A stretch of 52,219 nucleotides of DNA. Source: Saprospiraceae bacterium. Its GTDB lineage: Bacteria > Bacteroidota > Bacteroidia > Chitinophagales > Saprospiraceae. Shown here piece by piece: positions 1 to 9,852 of this stretch. Every line of letters begins with the position of its first letter. Positions within the stretch are counted from its first letter, which is position 1. The notes beneath the pieces were generated by a model, which did not search any database, had not been told where the DNA came from, and was given only the letters and a program-made list of their open reading frames with translations. The position numbers and the translations under genes are program-made. Location: contig JAHDBJ010000033.1 in assembly GCA_020630435.1 (NCBI GenBank), positions 1-52,219 on the forward strand, written 5' to 3'.

Positions 1-73
1 CTTGAAATACAAGCACTTATAATTAAAATCAACCTTCATTATTAAACAACTTCTATTTTTGAACAACTTCATT
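1..73. repeat. Partial palindromic repeat, copy A (right half)
   Basis: The window opens inside a copy of the dispersed ~160-bp palindromic repeat described at 11981-12141. Positions 1-53 match the right half of that copy (TTGAAATACAAGCACTTAT, then ATTAAACAACTTC), and positions 53-70 carry a second terminal motif, TATTTTTGAACAACTTC. The left half lies outside the window. It ends about 70 bp before the start of the lipoprotein gene. Confidence 0.6.
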
Positions 74-139
74 GCTATCGTTTATTGTAGTTTGATTCAA
101 TTAAGTATTTTTTTATTAAAATTTTAAAATAATAATCTT

Positions 140-1060
140 ATGAAAAATATTGATTTGCCAATTATTTTAATTTTAACAATTATTTCATGTAGCAATGATC
201 AGGATGATTTAAGGACTTTAGGAGGAGATAACTTTAAGTTCAAGGAATATTTTTATAAATCTTTCGATCCTTCATCAGGGGAAAAAATGGATTCTATAAA
301 ATATATGTTAACAGATGAAGGTAAATTGGAAAGCTATTCAGGGACAAATAATGGCACTTCAATTAGTGGTATTGTGAATTATGCTAACAATAATATAACT
401 TCATTAGAAAGTTATTCAGGTGGAAAACTTCAATCAAAATGGACTTATTTGTATGAAAATCAAAATTTAGCTGAAGTTTTAGTTGAATATACTCAAGGTT
501 CAACTTTTATGTTTTCTAAAACTCAATACACTTATACAGAGGATACTATATTGGTAACACAAAAATCAAGTACCGATGGTGTTATTTTTGACATAGAGGA
601 ATCGAATAGTAAAATTATTTTAGATGATAGAGGTAATCGAACTTACTATGAAGTAGGTGATAGTGCAAGTCAAATAGAATTTGACTCAAACAATAATCCA
701 ATTTCTGAAACACATCTTTTCGATTCTGGAATGGGCTTAGTTCCTAGAAAGGTAGATAGAATAACGCATCTAGATAGTAAAAATACGTTGTATGAAATAT
801 ATGAGAGAACCTATGGTAAGCAAATTTTGATGCTAACTTATCATTTATTAGATAGTTATATTGGTAGAGTCAATCCCAAAAACATCTCTCCAAATAATGT
901 TGATACATATGAAATTGATTTTAGCCATATATATAGTTTTGAAATTAATAATGAAATAGCATCAAATAATTATGCTGTTTTGAACAGCTATAAGACGTAT
1001 GATGTACCTCGTTCGAAAATAATTAGCCATATAGAATTTAGCTTTATTCCTAGGGATTAG
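140..1060 (+). CDS. Putative lipoprotein of unknown function
   Basis: I do not recognise a named family. The 306-residue product begins with a short hydrophobic stretch and a lipobox-like TIISC, with the lipid-modified Cys at residue 17, so it is probably anchored in the outer or inner membrane. The body is rich in Tyr, Thr, Ser and Asn with YLYEN and YTYTED-like strands, suggesting an all-beta extracytoplasmic protein. The ATG at 140 gives the signal peptide directly. There is no operon partner: palindromic repeat copies lie on both sides (1-73 and 1132-1292), and a decayed paralogue follows at 1333-1715. Its C-terminus FSFIPRD matches that of the decayed copy (RSFIPKE), supporting a common origin. 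Function unknown. Confidence 0.7.
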   Translation: MKNIDLPIILILTIISCSNDQDDLRTLGGDNFKFKEYFYKSFDPSSGEKMDSIKYMLTDEGKLESYSGTNNGTSISGIVNYANNNITSLESYSGGKLQSKWTYLYENQNLAEVLVEYTQGSTFMFSKTQYTYTEDTILVTQKSSTDGVIFDIEESNSKIILDDRGNRTYYEVGDSASQIEFDSNNNPISETHLFDSGMGLVPRKVDRITHLDSKNTLYEIYERTYGKQILMLTYHLLDSYIGRVNPKNISPNNVDTYEIDFSHIYSFEINNEIASNNYAVLNSYKTYDVPRSKIISHIEFSFIPRD

Positions 1061-1131
1061 TCTTTATAGGTAAAGAGGGAGTTATATATTTTAGCAAATA
1101 ATTGTCACTTAATAGAAATTTATCCGATGAA

Positions 1132-1292
1132 GAAGTTGTTTAAGAATTACTACTAGTAATGAAAAATAGAGATTTAAATGAAGATTGAACTCTTTTTTAG
1201 AGTGCATAGCTGAGTTACGGACGATAAACAAGGGGAAAATATTCAATTTAAAGATCATTTTGTAGTCTAGCAAGTAGTTTTTGAACAACTTC
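1132..1292. repeat. 161-bp palindromic repeat, copy B
   Basis: Imperfect palindrome with terminal inverted repeats: it starts GAAGTTGTTTAAGAATTACT and ends AGTAGTTTTTGAACAACTTC. These pair over about 20 bp with a few mismatches. The centre has the family core GCATAGCTGAGTTACGG, comparable to ATAGCTAAGACTACG in copy C. It lies between the lipoprotein gene and its decayed paralogue and has no coding capacity. Confidence 0.75.
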
Positions 1293-1332
1293 GATTTATA
1301 AATTGATAAGACAGTAACTATTTTTTATAGAA

Positions 1333-1715
1333 TAAGAGTATGGAGTAAATAAGAATAATGTTGTAGGTAAAAGACTAGATTCTATTGGATCTACAGATGA
1401 AGGTAAACTATCTAGCTATCCTGAAATACGGTTTGAAGTATTACCAGATTTTTCTACATTCGACAATATTTTTACTTATTTAGAGGGTGGAAGTTTTAAT
1501 GTTTGGATAAAATGCTTCAGATACATTATTAAGAGTGCCTCCACCCTTTAGTGAGCGTCAAATGTCAGTCTCAGATTTAGCATTATTAAATGGATTGGTT
1601 GCGTTCTGGATTTCCAGAAAATTGAAAATAGATTCTATTTTAAAGTAGTTATAAAATATATGATAATTCAAGCATCATTCATTATTTTGAGCGTAGTTTT
1701 ATTCCTAAAGAATAA
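1333..1715 (+). pseudogene. Decayed paralogue of the lipoprotein gene at 140-1060
   Basis: Reading from 1336, the translation contains RLDSIGSTDEGKLSSYPE, which aligns with KMDSIKYMLTDEGKLESY of the intact upstream gene (residues about 49-66). The frame ends in a stop near 1550. In a different frame the region closes with HYFERSFIPKE followed by TAA at 1713-1715, matching the intact C-terminus HIEFSFIPRD. The start, signal peptide and most of the middle are missing or scrambled, so this is a frameshifted, internally deleted remnant rather than a gene. Confidence 0.75.
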
Positions 1716-1850
1716 GAAGATTCTGCTCCTAGTAAATTTATGGATTAGTTGTTTTTTAGAAATAGTTGATGTTTTTTTAAAAAAAACTTCTTACATATTC
1801 AAGAGTAGTTACTAAAATATCAACGACTTTCCTATTGCGTATGTATCTAC

Positions 1851-2621
1851 TTAAAACTTCAAATGCTTTACTGTAGTCGCATTATTGATAAGTTGTTTTA
1901 AGGAATCTATACCAATCAATAAGTGATCATTGGCATAATCAGAGGTGACTTTTTGATCATTGGCTTCGGTTTTAACACCTTCGGGAATCATTGGTATATC
2001 CGAAATAAGTAATAAGGCTCCCATCGGAATTTGATTCTCAAAAGCAGTTATAAAAAGGGTCGCAGTCTCCATATCTATTGCCATACATCTAAGAGAACGT
2101 AAATATTCCTTAAATTCTTCATCGTATTCCCAAACTCTACGATTGGTTGTATAGACTGTGCCTGTCCAATAATCTCTACCATATTCTCTAATTGTAGTTG
2201 AAATCGCTTTTTGTAATGCGAAAGCAGGCAAAGCGGGCACTTCAGGAGGCATATAATCATCAGAAGTTCCTTCTCCTCTTATAGCAGCAATAGGAAGAAT
2301 TAAGTCTCCTACACTATTTTTACGTTTTAAACCACCACATTTCCCTAAGAAAAGACAAGCTTTGGGTGTGATAGCTGAAAGTAAATCGATGATAGTTGCT
2401 GCATTAGGACTCCCCATACCAAAATTAATCATAGTAATGCCATTGGCTGTGGCACACTGCATAGGTCGGTTTTTCCCTTTAATTTTTACTTTGTGTAGTT
2501 TTGCAAATAGTTCTAAATAATGACTAAAATTAACCAGTAAGATATATTTTCCAAATTCATCTAGTGTCATACCGGTATATCGTGGTAGCCAATCTTCAAC
2601 TATTTCTTTTTTATTTTCCAT
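1851..2621 (-). CDS. amn: AMP nucleosidase
   Basis: Cytoplasmic enzyme that hydrolyses AMP to adenine and ribose 5-phosphate, in purine salvage and AMP-level control. The 256-residue product has the nucleoside-phosphorylase/hydrolase fold: a GMGSPNAATI loop near residue 68, the GKCGGL strand near 93, the Met-Glu pair in AIDMETATLF (M184, E185) that binds the ribose, and the Asp in LLISDIP (D208) expected to act on the base. Its length fits the short AMP nucleosidase type common in Bacteroidota, which lacks the extra N-terminal domain of the E. coli enzyme. The ATG start at 2621 lies only 7 bp from the stop of the upstream surface-protein gene, so it may be co-transcribed with it, although the functions are unrelated. 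Confidence 0.9.
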   Translation of the reverse strand: MENKKEIVEDWLPRYTGMTLDEFGKYILLVNFSHYLELFAKLHKVKIKGKNRPMQCATANGITMINFGMGSPNAATIIDLLSAITPKACLFLGKCGGLKRKNSVGDLILPIAAIRGEGTSDDYMPPEVPALPAFALQKAISTTIREYGRDYWTGTVYTTNRRVWEYDEEFKEYLRSLRCMAIDMETATLFITAFENQIPMGALLLISDIPMIPEGVKTEANDQKVTSDYANDHLLIGIDSLKQLINNATTVKHLKF

Positions 2622-2628
2622 TTAAGAA

Positions 2629-4947
2629 TTATTTAATTAGAGTTGTATAACCTTGAAAATTAATCTGCCTATCGGATGCAGGATCATAATAAGAAACAAA
2701 ATACACATAGACACCTGCTTGTAAGATTCTACCTGAATTATTTTTTCGACCATTCCAAGCAATTTCTGGATCGGTTGTTTCAAAAACGAGATTACCCCAC
2801 CTGTTCCAAACGGACATTTTAAAATTGGATACACTTGGAATAAATCCTTTGCCTTTAAAACCGTCATTCTCATCATCGTTATTAGGGGTAAAAGCATTTG
2901 GCATAAAAAAGGATAATTTCGGATTTATATCAATATGCTGAATAGCTGTATCTTGACAACCTGTACCACGTGTACTAATTAATGTAACGATATAGTAGCC
3001 TGTATCTTGATAAGTATGTATAGGGTTTTCTAGGACGGAAGTAATGCCATCACCAAAATCCCAAAACCAAGTAACGGCATCAACAGATAGATCTTCAAAA
3101 CTATAAGTCGCTATATATTCTTGTTGACTTTCTAGGTTGAGATCAAAGTCAGTTTCTGGAGATTCCGTAACAGAAATTAAGTTAGGAAAAAATTCAGAAA
3201 CTTTACACCCAATTGGTGAAGTAACTTCTAAGGAGACATCCCGATCACCACTTATTTCATAGGTATGTATGGGACTGATATCTGTAGATGTTTCACCATC
3301 ACCAAAATTCCATAAAATAGAATACGTAGAATCTATCGGAGTACTAAGGTTATTAAAAAAAACATTTAATGGATTGCAACCAGCAAAACTACTAGGTTCT
3401 ACGATTAACAAAGCGGGAGCTGGTTGATAACTAATTTCTTTTGTAATTCGCTGAACACAACTATTATTATCAATGATTTCTAATTCTACATCAAAAATGC
3501 CTGGAATAGGATAAGAATATTCAGGGTTTTTTTCTGTAGAAATATTACCGTCCTTAAAATCCCATGTCCATTCTTGAATAGTACTCTCATTTGCAATAGA
3601 TAAATCCGTAAAGGTTACAGGTCCAGCTACACAAGTATCATAATCAAAACTAAAATTGGGTTCGAGGCTTGGATTAATAGTAATGGATATTTGGGCAGAG
3701 TCTGCACATTCAAGACCAGGGTTAGCAATCATTTTACCTTCATAAGATCCAAAATCAGGAAAATCAATCGTTAGACTTTGATTAGTGGAAAATTCAAACT
3801 CTTGTATCTGACCATTGATATTAAAAAACCATTGATAGGACTCTGTCTCATCTTGCCCTGAGCTAATATTATCAAAAGTTATGGATTTCGAGCCACATGA
3901 AATCACGTTAAAACCTGTCATATCAGGATTAGTTGTATCTTCTATAACCTCTACTTGTTCATTTTCAGAATCTATTTTTACATCTACGCTTTTACCACAT
4001 TCCACAACAGTATATTGAAAATCTCTACGTATTGTACTTAATAAAAGCCCATCTCTATATTCCTTAACGCATAAACCAACTGCAAATAATCCTATCGCTG
4101 TAGGTGTTCCTGACATATGACCTGTATTCGGGTCAATAATGACTGTTGGGTCTCCTCCTAAGGGTCTACTTGAAGTATAAGTTGGAGCTCTAAAAGGTAT
4201 CGTATTATAAGGGGGGCGTGAAGCAATAACGGGTCTTGGGTCATTACGAGCCGCACCATTAAAGGGAGAACAAAACTCATAAACTAAGGAATCACCATCT
4301 GCATCTGTTGCGACAAAATCGAAATTAATATCTTGGTTGGCACAAGTATAAAGTGGTGGAAGGGCATCTTCAAAACTAGGACTGCTATTGCATCGCAATT
4401 GATTTTGAGCAGCAGCTGTTATTTCAACCATATAAGTACCACCAATACTACCAGCATTACTAATATTATTGATGGCATCATTTCGACAACAACGTTGGTA
4501 TGTTATGGTATAACTTTCACTAATTATAGGCAAAGTAACGTCAAATTGATAAAGCCCTTCTGTGACACAAGGTTGAATAGGAACAGATTCAATATCTGCA
4601 CAAGTACTAGCATCTTCGGGAACATCGAATTCATCCATTAAAGGAACATTAAAATTTTCTATAAAAGAATTGCCTGATTCTGTATAAATTGTAATAGCTG
4701 CTTGAGGATCAAGTGGCGTAGGCTGCCCCCCTTGTCCTGAATTTCTAGCACTACAGTCTCGATAAATTTTTAAGGTGATTCTATATGTAGTTTCACTATT
4801 ATTTGTATTAAGGCATTCATAGGTCATGCTTCCTCCAACGATATGCAAAGCATATATATCACTGGAGAAACACACTAGTACAGTAATACAAAATAATGAG
4901 AATAGTAAGTCAATTAATCTACGTTTTGGGTGTTTGTGTTTTTTCAT
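2629..4947 (-). CDS. PKD-domain cell-surface protein with T9SS type-B C-terminus (paralogue 1)
   Basis: A secreted, probably cell-surface-attached protein. I start it at the ATG at 4947 (772 residues), because the upstream TTG adds ten residues before an otherwise normal signal peptide ending near YA-LHIVGG. It has an N-terminal domain of about 290 residues starting HIVGGSMTYE, with Cys-rich segments such as YQRCCRN and a conserved CVKEYRDG. Four PKD-like repeats follow, with WTWDFKDG, WNFGDGET and WFWDFGDG signatures. The last ~85 residues are a gliding-associated/CHU_C type-B sorting domain (NAFTPNNDDENDGFKG, then WNRWG, then WNGRKNNSG). Such tails direct T9SS export. It is one of three tandem paralogues, here nearest to amn. 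An adhesin or matrix role is inference. Confidence 0.85.
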   Translation of the reverse strand: MKKHKHPKRRLIDLLFSLFCITVLVCFSSDIYALHIVGGSMTYECLNTNNSETTYRITLKIYRDCSARNSGQGGQPTPLDPQAAITIYTESGNSFIENFNVPLMDEFDVPEDASTCADIESVPIQPCVTEGLYQFDVTLPIISESYTITYQRCCRNDAINNISNAGSIGGTYMVEITAAAQNQLRCNSSPSFEDALPPLYTCANQDINFDFVATDADGDSLVYEFCSPFNGAARNDPRPVIASRPPYNTIPFRAPTYTSSRPLGGDPTVIIDPNTGHMSGTPTAIGLFAVGLCVKEYRDGLLLSTIRRDFQYTVVECGKSVDVKIDSENEQVEVIEDTTNPDMTGFNVISCGSKSITFDNISSGQDETESYQWFFNINGQIQEFEFSTNQSLTIDFPDFGSYEGKMIANPGLECADSAQISITINPSLEPNFSFDYDTCVAGPVTFTDLSIANESTIQEWTWDFKDGNISTEKNPEYSYPIPGIFDVELEIIDNNSCVQRITKEISYQPAPALLIVEPSSFAGCNPLNVFFNNLSTPIDSTYSILWNFGDGETSTDISPIHTYEISGDRDVSLEVTSPIGCKVSEFFPNLISVTESPETDFDLNLESQQEYIATYSFEDLSVDAVTWFWDFGDGITSVLENPIHTYQDTGYYIVTLISTRGTGCQDTAIQHIDINPKLSFFMPNAFTPNNDDENDGFKGKGFIPSVSNFKMSVWNRWGNLVFETTDPEIAWNGRKNNSGRILQAGVYVYFVSYYDPASDRQINFQGYTTLIK

Positions 4948-5085
4948 ACAAGTATTTTGTTTTAATAAAAATGGCAAAATAGGGAATTGAAATAATTGTT
5001 TATTTTCCCTTATTTTAAGAGTTTATGTTGACTTGAAAAAGACAACTTAATTGAACGTAGATATATTCCTTTGATTCGTAGTAGT

Positions 5086-7419
5086 TTATTTTACGAGCGT
5101 AGCAAAACCTTTTAATTCACGTTCAGCACCTCTAGGACCTAAGAATGATATTCGGTATACGTACACACCATTTTGTAAAACATTACCTTGATTATTTTTA
5201 CGACCGTTCCAAGCTTGGGTTGGATCGGAGGTTTCAAATATTAATTCTCCCCATCTATTCCAAATGGTCATTTGAAAATCTGTAATCCCATCTAGTATAC
5301 CTTTTCCTTTAAAACCATCATTCATATCATCGCCATTAGGTGTAAATGCATTTGGTACATAATAAGTAACACGAGGTTGGATGTCAAGGTATTGAATTAG
5401 AGTGTCTTGGCATCCGCTTTGGTGTGTTACTATTTGCTTTACTTCATAATAACCAGTATCTCGAAAAGTATGTACAGGATCGATTTGTGTAGAAAAAGTT
5501 CCATCACCAAAGTCCCAATACCAAGAAATAGCTTCTTCGGATTCGTCTCTAAAAAAGACTTCATTATTAAATTGAGATAGAATTTCAGGGGAATACGAAA
5601 AATCAGCAGTTGGAGATCCTCGGACAGTTATTAAGTTTGGGAAAAAATCGGAAATGGAACAACCGATAGGCGATGTGATACTAAGCGAAACATCATAAAA
5701 GCCAATATCTTCATAAGTATAATTAGGACTTATTTCTGTTGAGGTATCACCATTTCCAAAGTCCCATAAAATAGTATAAGTAGAGTCAATCGGTGTACTA
5801 AGGTTATTAAAAAAAACATCTAGTGGTTGACATCCATTAAAACTACTAGGATCGATGACGATGATAGCAGGTGCAGGTTGATAGTTGACACTTTTTGAAA
5901 TAGTATCTACACAACTATTTTGATCAGTTACTTGTAAAGTAACATCGAAATTACCAGGAATTGGATAAACATAATTTGGATTTTGTTCGGCAGAGAAATT
6001 ACCATCTTTAAAATCCCATTCCCATTCTTGTATTGGTCCAGCCTTACTTTCAGATAAATCAGTAAAAGCAACTGGTCCAGCGACACAGGTATCATAAACA
6101 AAACTAAAATCTGCATTAATTTCAGGAAAGATACTTACCCTAATGTGTCCAGTATCAGAGCATACTTTTCCAGGATTTGCAATGATGAGTCCAGTGTAAA
6201 TGCCCGTATCTGGAAAATTAATTGTCAAGTCATTTCTTGTTGTTTCTATCTTTTCAAATTGGTCTCCTTTTATGTCAAAAAGCCATTTGTATTCGTCTAT
6301 TTTATCCACTAAACCACTTTCATTGATAAACGTTATGGTATTATTTCCACAAGAATTAATTATATATTCTTGACCTGCTACATCAACATCATCAGATTGT
6401 ATTTTAGCATCAACTAAAGGTCGGCAGTCAACGACTTGAAATTGGAAATCTCTACGTATCGTACTTAATAAAATACCCTCTCTATATTCTTTTACACAGA
6501 CCCCTACAGCAAATTGTCCTAGTACCTCTGGTACCCCAGAAATTAATCCTGTAACGGGATCAATAGCAATGGTAGGATTACCAGCCATGGGACGTCTGGA
6601 AGTGTAAGTTGGTGCTCGAAAAGAAACACTATTATAGGGGGGGGGAGTCGCTGGATTAGGTCTTGCTCCATTAGGGGTATTAATTTCATTTGGACCAGTA
6701 AGAGGGCCTCCTCCTAAAAAAGGGGCGCAGAATTCATAGGCCAAAGAATCTCCATTTACATCAGAGGCAGCATGATCAAAGTTAATATCGAATCCCGCAC
6801 AAACTATAATGGGAGGAAAACTATTAAAAACAGGGCTACTATTTTCACGAACTTGTGCTTCTGGTGTAATTTCTACGGTATAAGTTCCCCCTGAATTCCG
6901 AGCATCATTAATATTAACCGTATCAGGATTTCTACAACATCTTTGATAACTTACAAAATAGCTTTCTGATGAGACAGGCAATATACGGTCAAATTGATAA
7001 ATCCCTTCTTCTACTAAACAAGGTTGTCTTAACCTATCAGGTATTTCCATGCAGCCGTCTTCTTCAATTTCAATTTCAGTAACTGTAGGCAACCCAACAG
7101 ATCCACTACTAAACAATGTCGATGAGTTTGAATCTCCTTCATATATCGTTACGATTGCTCCTTGGGTATCATTTCCCCCTAATCCGTCAAATTGTGTATT
7201 ATTTGAGTTTTGTGAACTACAATCCCGATAAATTCTCAGCCTAAATCTATAAAGATTACCATCATTTGTAGCACGAACAAATTCATAGGTCATATTACCA
7301 CCTATAATGTGTGTTGCAGATAATTCAGGACAGCACAAAATAAGCATTATAAAAAGGGCAATAATAGAGAGCCTCTCTTTTACGGTATTATTTTTTGAAA
7401 AAATGGCATTTGACATCAA
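5086..7419 (-). CDS. PKD-domain cell-surface protein with T9SS type-B C-terminus (paralogue 2)
   Basis: Middle member of the tandem trio (777 residues). The signal peptide is residues 1 to about 36, ending ELSA-THIIGG; either of the first two Met codons could be the start. The shared N-terminal domain (HIIGGNMTYE to CVKEYREG near residue 320) is followed by PKD-like repeats, with WEWDFKDG near 470, WDFGNGDT near 560 and WYWDFGDG near 645. The type-B sorting domain at the end has NAFTPNGDDMNDGFKG, then IWNRWG and AWNGRKNNQG. It is closest to paralogue 1: both share the CVAGPV and FNNLSTPIDSTY segments. The 138-bp gap upstream of paralogue 1 means either a shared transcript or its own promoter. 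Surface location follows from the domain family; the ligand is unknown. Confidence 0.85.
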   Translation of the reverse strand: MMSNAIFSKNNTVKERLSIIALFIMLILCCPELSATHIIGGNMTYEFVRATNDGNLYRFRLRIYRDCSSQNSNNTQFDGLGGNDTQGAIVTIYEGDSNSSTLFSSGSVGLPTVTEIEIEEDGCMEIPDRLRQPCLVEEGIYQFDRILPVSSESYFVSYQRCCRNPDTVNINDARNSGGTYTVEITPEAQVRENSSPVFNSFPPIIVCAGFDINFDHAASDVNGDSLAYEFCAPFLGGGPLTGPNEINTPNGARPNPATPPPYNSVSFRAPTYTSRRPMAGNPTIAIDPVTGLISGVPEVLGQFAVGVCVKEYREGILLSTIRRDFQFQVVDCRPLVDAKIQSDDVDVAGQEYIINSCGNNTITFINESGLVDKIDEYKWLFDIKGDQFEKIETTRNDLTINFPDTGIYTGLIIANPGKVCSDTGHIRVSIFPEINADFSFVYDTCVAGPVAFTDLSESKAGPIQEWEWDFKDGNFSAEQNPNYVYPIPGNFDVTLQVTDQNSCVDTISKSVNYQPAPAIIVIDPSSFNGCQPLDVFFNNLSTPIDSTYTILWDFGNGDTSTEISPNYTYEDIGFYDVSLSITSPIGCSISDFFPNLITVRGSPTADFSYSPEILSQFNNEVFFRDESEEAISWYWDFGDGTFSTQIDPVHTFRDTGYYEVKQIVTHQSGCQDTLIQYLDIQPRVTYYVPNAFTPNGDDMNDGFKGKGILDGITDFQMTIWNRWGELIFETSDPTQAWNGRKNNQGNVLQNGVYVYRISFLGPRGAERELKGFATLVK

Positions 7420-7488
7420 TAATTTGAATTTATTTAGTTAATAAAATTCTTTTTAAAAATATCTGGTGTACACTTAAACGAAAGGAGT

Positions 7489-9729
7489 TTATTTTAATAG
7501 GGAAGCAAATTCTTTTAGGTTTACTTTTCGACCTCCACCATCAGTATACGAAACTGTACAAATATATATGCCAGAAGGTAATATTCGTCCCTCGTTATTA
7601 AATCTACCGTTCCAAGCTTTATTAGGATCAGTAGAACTAAACACTTGCTTACCGTGCCTATCCCATATAATCATTTGGAAATTTTGTATTCCAGTAAAAT
7701 AACCTGTTCCTATATAAACGTCATTAATCCCATCTTGGTTGGGAGTAAAAGCATTTGGTAGGATATAGCTTACGAATGGTTCTACACTTATCAGTTGCGT
7801 AACTGTATCGGTACAACCATTGTCATTACTTACAACTTGAATTACATTATAATCCCCTGATTCCAAAAAATCAAAACTTGGTTCTCTTATACTTGTGGTA
7901 TTGTTGTTTTTGTCAAAGTCCCAAAACCAACCGACTGCCCCCGAAGATTCATCTTTGAAATGGACTTCAGTATTGAGATTATTGGGGCGTTCGGGTGTCC
8001 AAGAAAAGCCTGCTTCAGGAGAAGTACTTACATTTATATTTGGAAAAGTCTGATTGATTACACATCCAGCAGGTGTAGTTAATGAAAATTTTATATCATA
8101 AGTTCCTGCCATTTGATAAATATGTGTTGGTTCTAATTCATTTGAAGTTGTTCCATCTCCAAAATCCCAAAATAAGGTAAAATCATCGCTAACCGTCGTT
8201 CCTTCATTTTTAAAAAATATCGGATTTGGGATACAGATTTTTGTATCACTTGCAGTAATATTGATAGTTGTTGGTGAAGGAGCATAGGTAACATCTCTAG
8301 AAGTAGTTTCTATACAACCATTACCATTATCAACAGTTAGAGAAACGGTATAAGTACCAATATTAGGAAATTGATGGCTAGGAGCCATATCGTTTGAAGT
8401 TGTCCCATCTCCAAAATCCCACAAATACTGCTCTATAGTTCCTAGGCCTATAAAAGTAAAATCGATTGGACCTTCTTGGCATTCATTAGTATCGAATTCA
8501 AAATCAGCCCTTACCGCTTCATTTACTTGAACGATGATGTTTGCAATATCTCCACAATCAGTACCAGAGTTTATCGTCAATGTAGCAGTATATTCCCCTA
8601 CAGAAGGAAAAGTAACAATGGGATTTTTATCAGTAGAAACTTGCTGAGTTCCATCAATATCGAAAGTCCATAGGTATTCAGAAATAAATTCTTCTTGATA
8701 ACTTTGATTTATAAACTCTACTGTGGTACCACTACAAGAACGGACAATAAAGGCTCCATCTTGGATGTCAACTTCATCAACATCCGCAGCAACTAATGGA
8801 TCGCATTCTGTAACATTAAATTGAAAATCTCTTTTAATTTCACTAATTAGGATTCCATCTTTATATTCTTTTACACATACGCCTACTGCAAAACGACCTT
8901 TTAAAGTTGGAACTCCAGTTATTACTCCAGTTACAGGATTAATCTCAAGTCCCTCCATAGGATTTAAATCAGAATATCCTGATGCAAAAGGAACTGGTGC
9001 ATAAGGAGGAGGAGTGGGGGGATCAGGTTTGTTTCCATTCGGTGAACTAATCGGAGAATCATTACCTCCACCTACTAGTGCAGAACAAAAAGAATAAACC
9101 AAATTGTCTCCGTCCCCTAAACTAGCAGAGTGATCAAACTCAAATAAGTTATTAGCACAGATGACTAAAGGAGGAAAAGTATTAAATTTTGGGCTGTTAG
9201 AACAGTTTGTAATAGCCTCATTACTCACAAAAATTGAATAAGTAGCTCCGATAGTATTAGGATCTTGAATATTAATCACATTACTATTTCTACAACATCG
9301 TTGATAGGATATATGGTAACCATCGGGGTGCGGAGGTAATTCCAAATCAAATTCATATTGTGCTTCTGTTACACAAATATTTTCTGATAAGAATACACAG
9401 TCTTGATTAATATCTAAGTCTAATTCTTGAACTTGTTTCATGTTGACTATTCGACTTCCTCCACCAAAGGGGTTTGTTTCATTACCTCTATAAACCCCAA
9501 TTCTAATCACACTTTCTTCTGAGGATAAGAAACCATCACATTCAAAATATATTTTTAAATAAAAACGAAAACTGTTATTGCCGAGACATTCATAGGTCAT
9601 ATCTCCTCCAACTATGTGTTCAGCATGGATAGTAAAACAACAGATTAAGAAACTCAATACACAAAAAAGTGTACGAATTTTAGATATTATACTATTTTTG
9701 AGCTTTGTTTTATTAGTAAGTAAAAACAT
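7489..9729 (-). CDS. PKD-domain cell-surface protein with T9SS type-B C-terminus (paralogue 3)
   Basis: First gene in the direction of transcription of the tandem trio, and the most divergent (746 residues). The signal peptide runs to about residue 36, ending TIHA-EHIVGG. The N-terminal domain starts HIVGGDMTYE, keeps the YQRCCRN motif and ends at CVKEYKDG. PKD repeats show YLWDFGDGTT and LFWDFGDGTT; the last repeat has WFWDFDKNNN instead of the usual DFGDG, so that repeat is degenerate. The C-terminal type-B sorting domain reads NAFTPNQDGINDVY, then IWDRHG and AWNGRFNNEG. The gene is divergent from tsaC with a 123-bp intergenic region, so the promoter for the trio is expected at about 9730-9800. 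Confidence 0.85.
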   Translation of the reverse strand: MFLLTNKTKLKNSIISKIRTLFCVLSFLICCFTIHAEHIVGGDMTYECLGNNSFRFYLKIYFECDGFLSSEESVIRIGVYRGNETNPFGGGSRIVNMKQVQELDLDINQDCVFLSENICVTEAQYEFDLELPPHPDGYHISYQRCCRNSNVINIQDPNTIGATYSIFVSNEAITNCSNSPKFNTFPPLVICANNLFEFDHSASLGDGDNLVYSFCSALVGGGNDSPISSPNGNKPDPPTPPPYAPVPFASGYSDLNPMEGLEINPVTGVITGVPTLKGRFAVGVCVKEYKDGILISEIKRDFQFNVTECDPLVAADVDEVDIQDGAFIVRSCSGTTVEFINQSYQEEFISEYLWTFDIDGTQQVSTDKNPIVTFPSVGEYTATLTINSGTDCGDIANIIVQVNEAVRADFEFDTNECQEGPIDFTFIGLGTIEQYLWDFGDGTTSNDMAPSHQFPNIGTYTVSLTVDNGNGCIETTSRDVTYAPSPTTINITASDTKICIPNPIFFKNEGTTVSDDFTLFWDFGDGTTSNELEPTHIYQMAGTYDIKFSLTTPAGCVINQTFPNINVSTSPEAGFSWTPERPNNLNTEVHFKDESSGAVGWFWDFDKNNNTTSIREPSFDFLESGDYNVIQVVSNDNGCTDTVTQLISVEPFVSYILPNAFTPNQDGINDVYIGTGYFTGIQNFQMIIWDRHGKQVFSSTDPNKAWNGRFNNEGRILPSGIYICTVSYTDGGGRKVNLKEFASLLK

Positions 9730-9852
9730 AGTTTACTAATGGTTTATAAAATGAAACGTTTTTGTAAAATCTAATATTCTTCTAGAACGAGGAAAATTAA
9801 GTAATCATTACATTTCGTAGAGTATTCTGTTTCGTACAAAACTAATATTTTT

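Larger units (their letters stand above)
1061..1850. other. Gene-free 790-bp stretch with repeat and gene remnant
   Basis: No intact gene is visible here on either strand. It holds a full palindromic repeat (1132-1292) and a decayed paralogue of the upstream lipoprotein gene (about 1333-1715). The rest, 1716-1850, is AT-rich with runs of T and A at 1771-1790 that may serve as a transcription end for the minus-strand AMP nucleosidase gene. I see no convincing hairpin there. Confidence 0.5.

Noticed and set aside
4948-4977. TTG start adding ten residues to PKD paralogue 1
   Set aside because: The ATG at 4947 gives a normal basic N-terminus and signal peptide. The upstream residues do not improve it.
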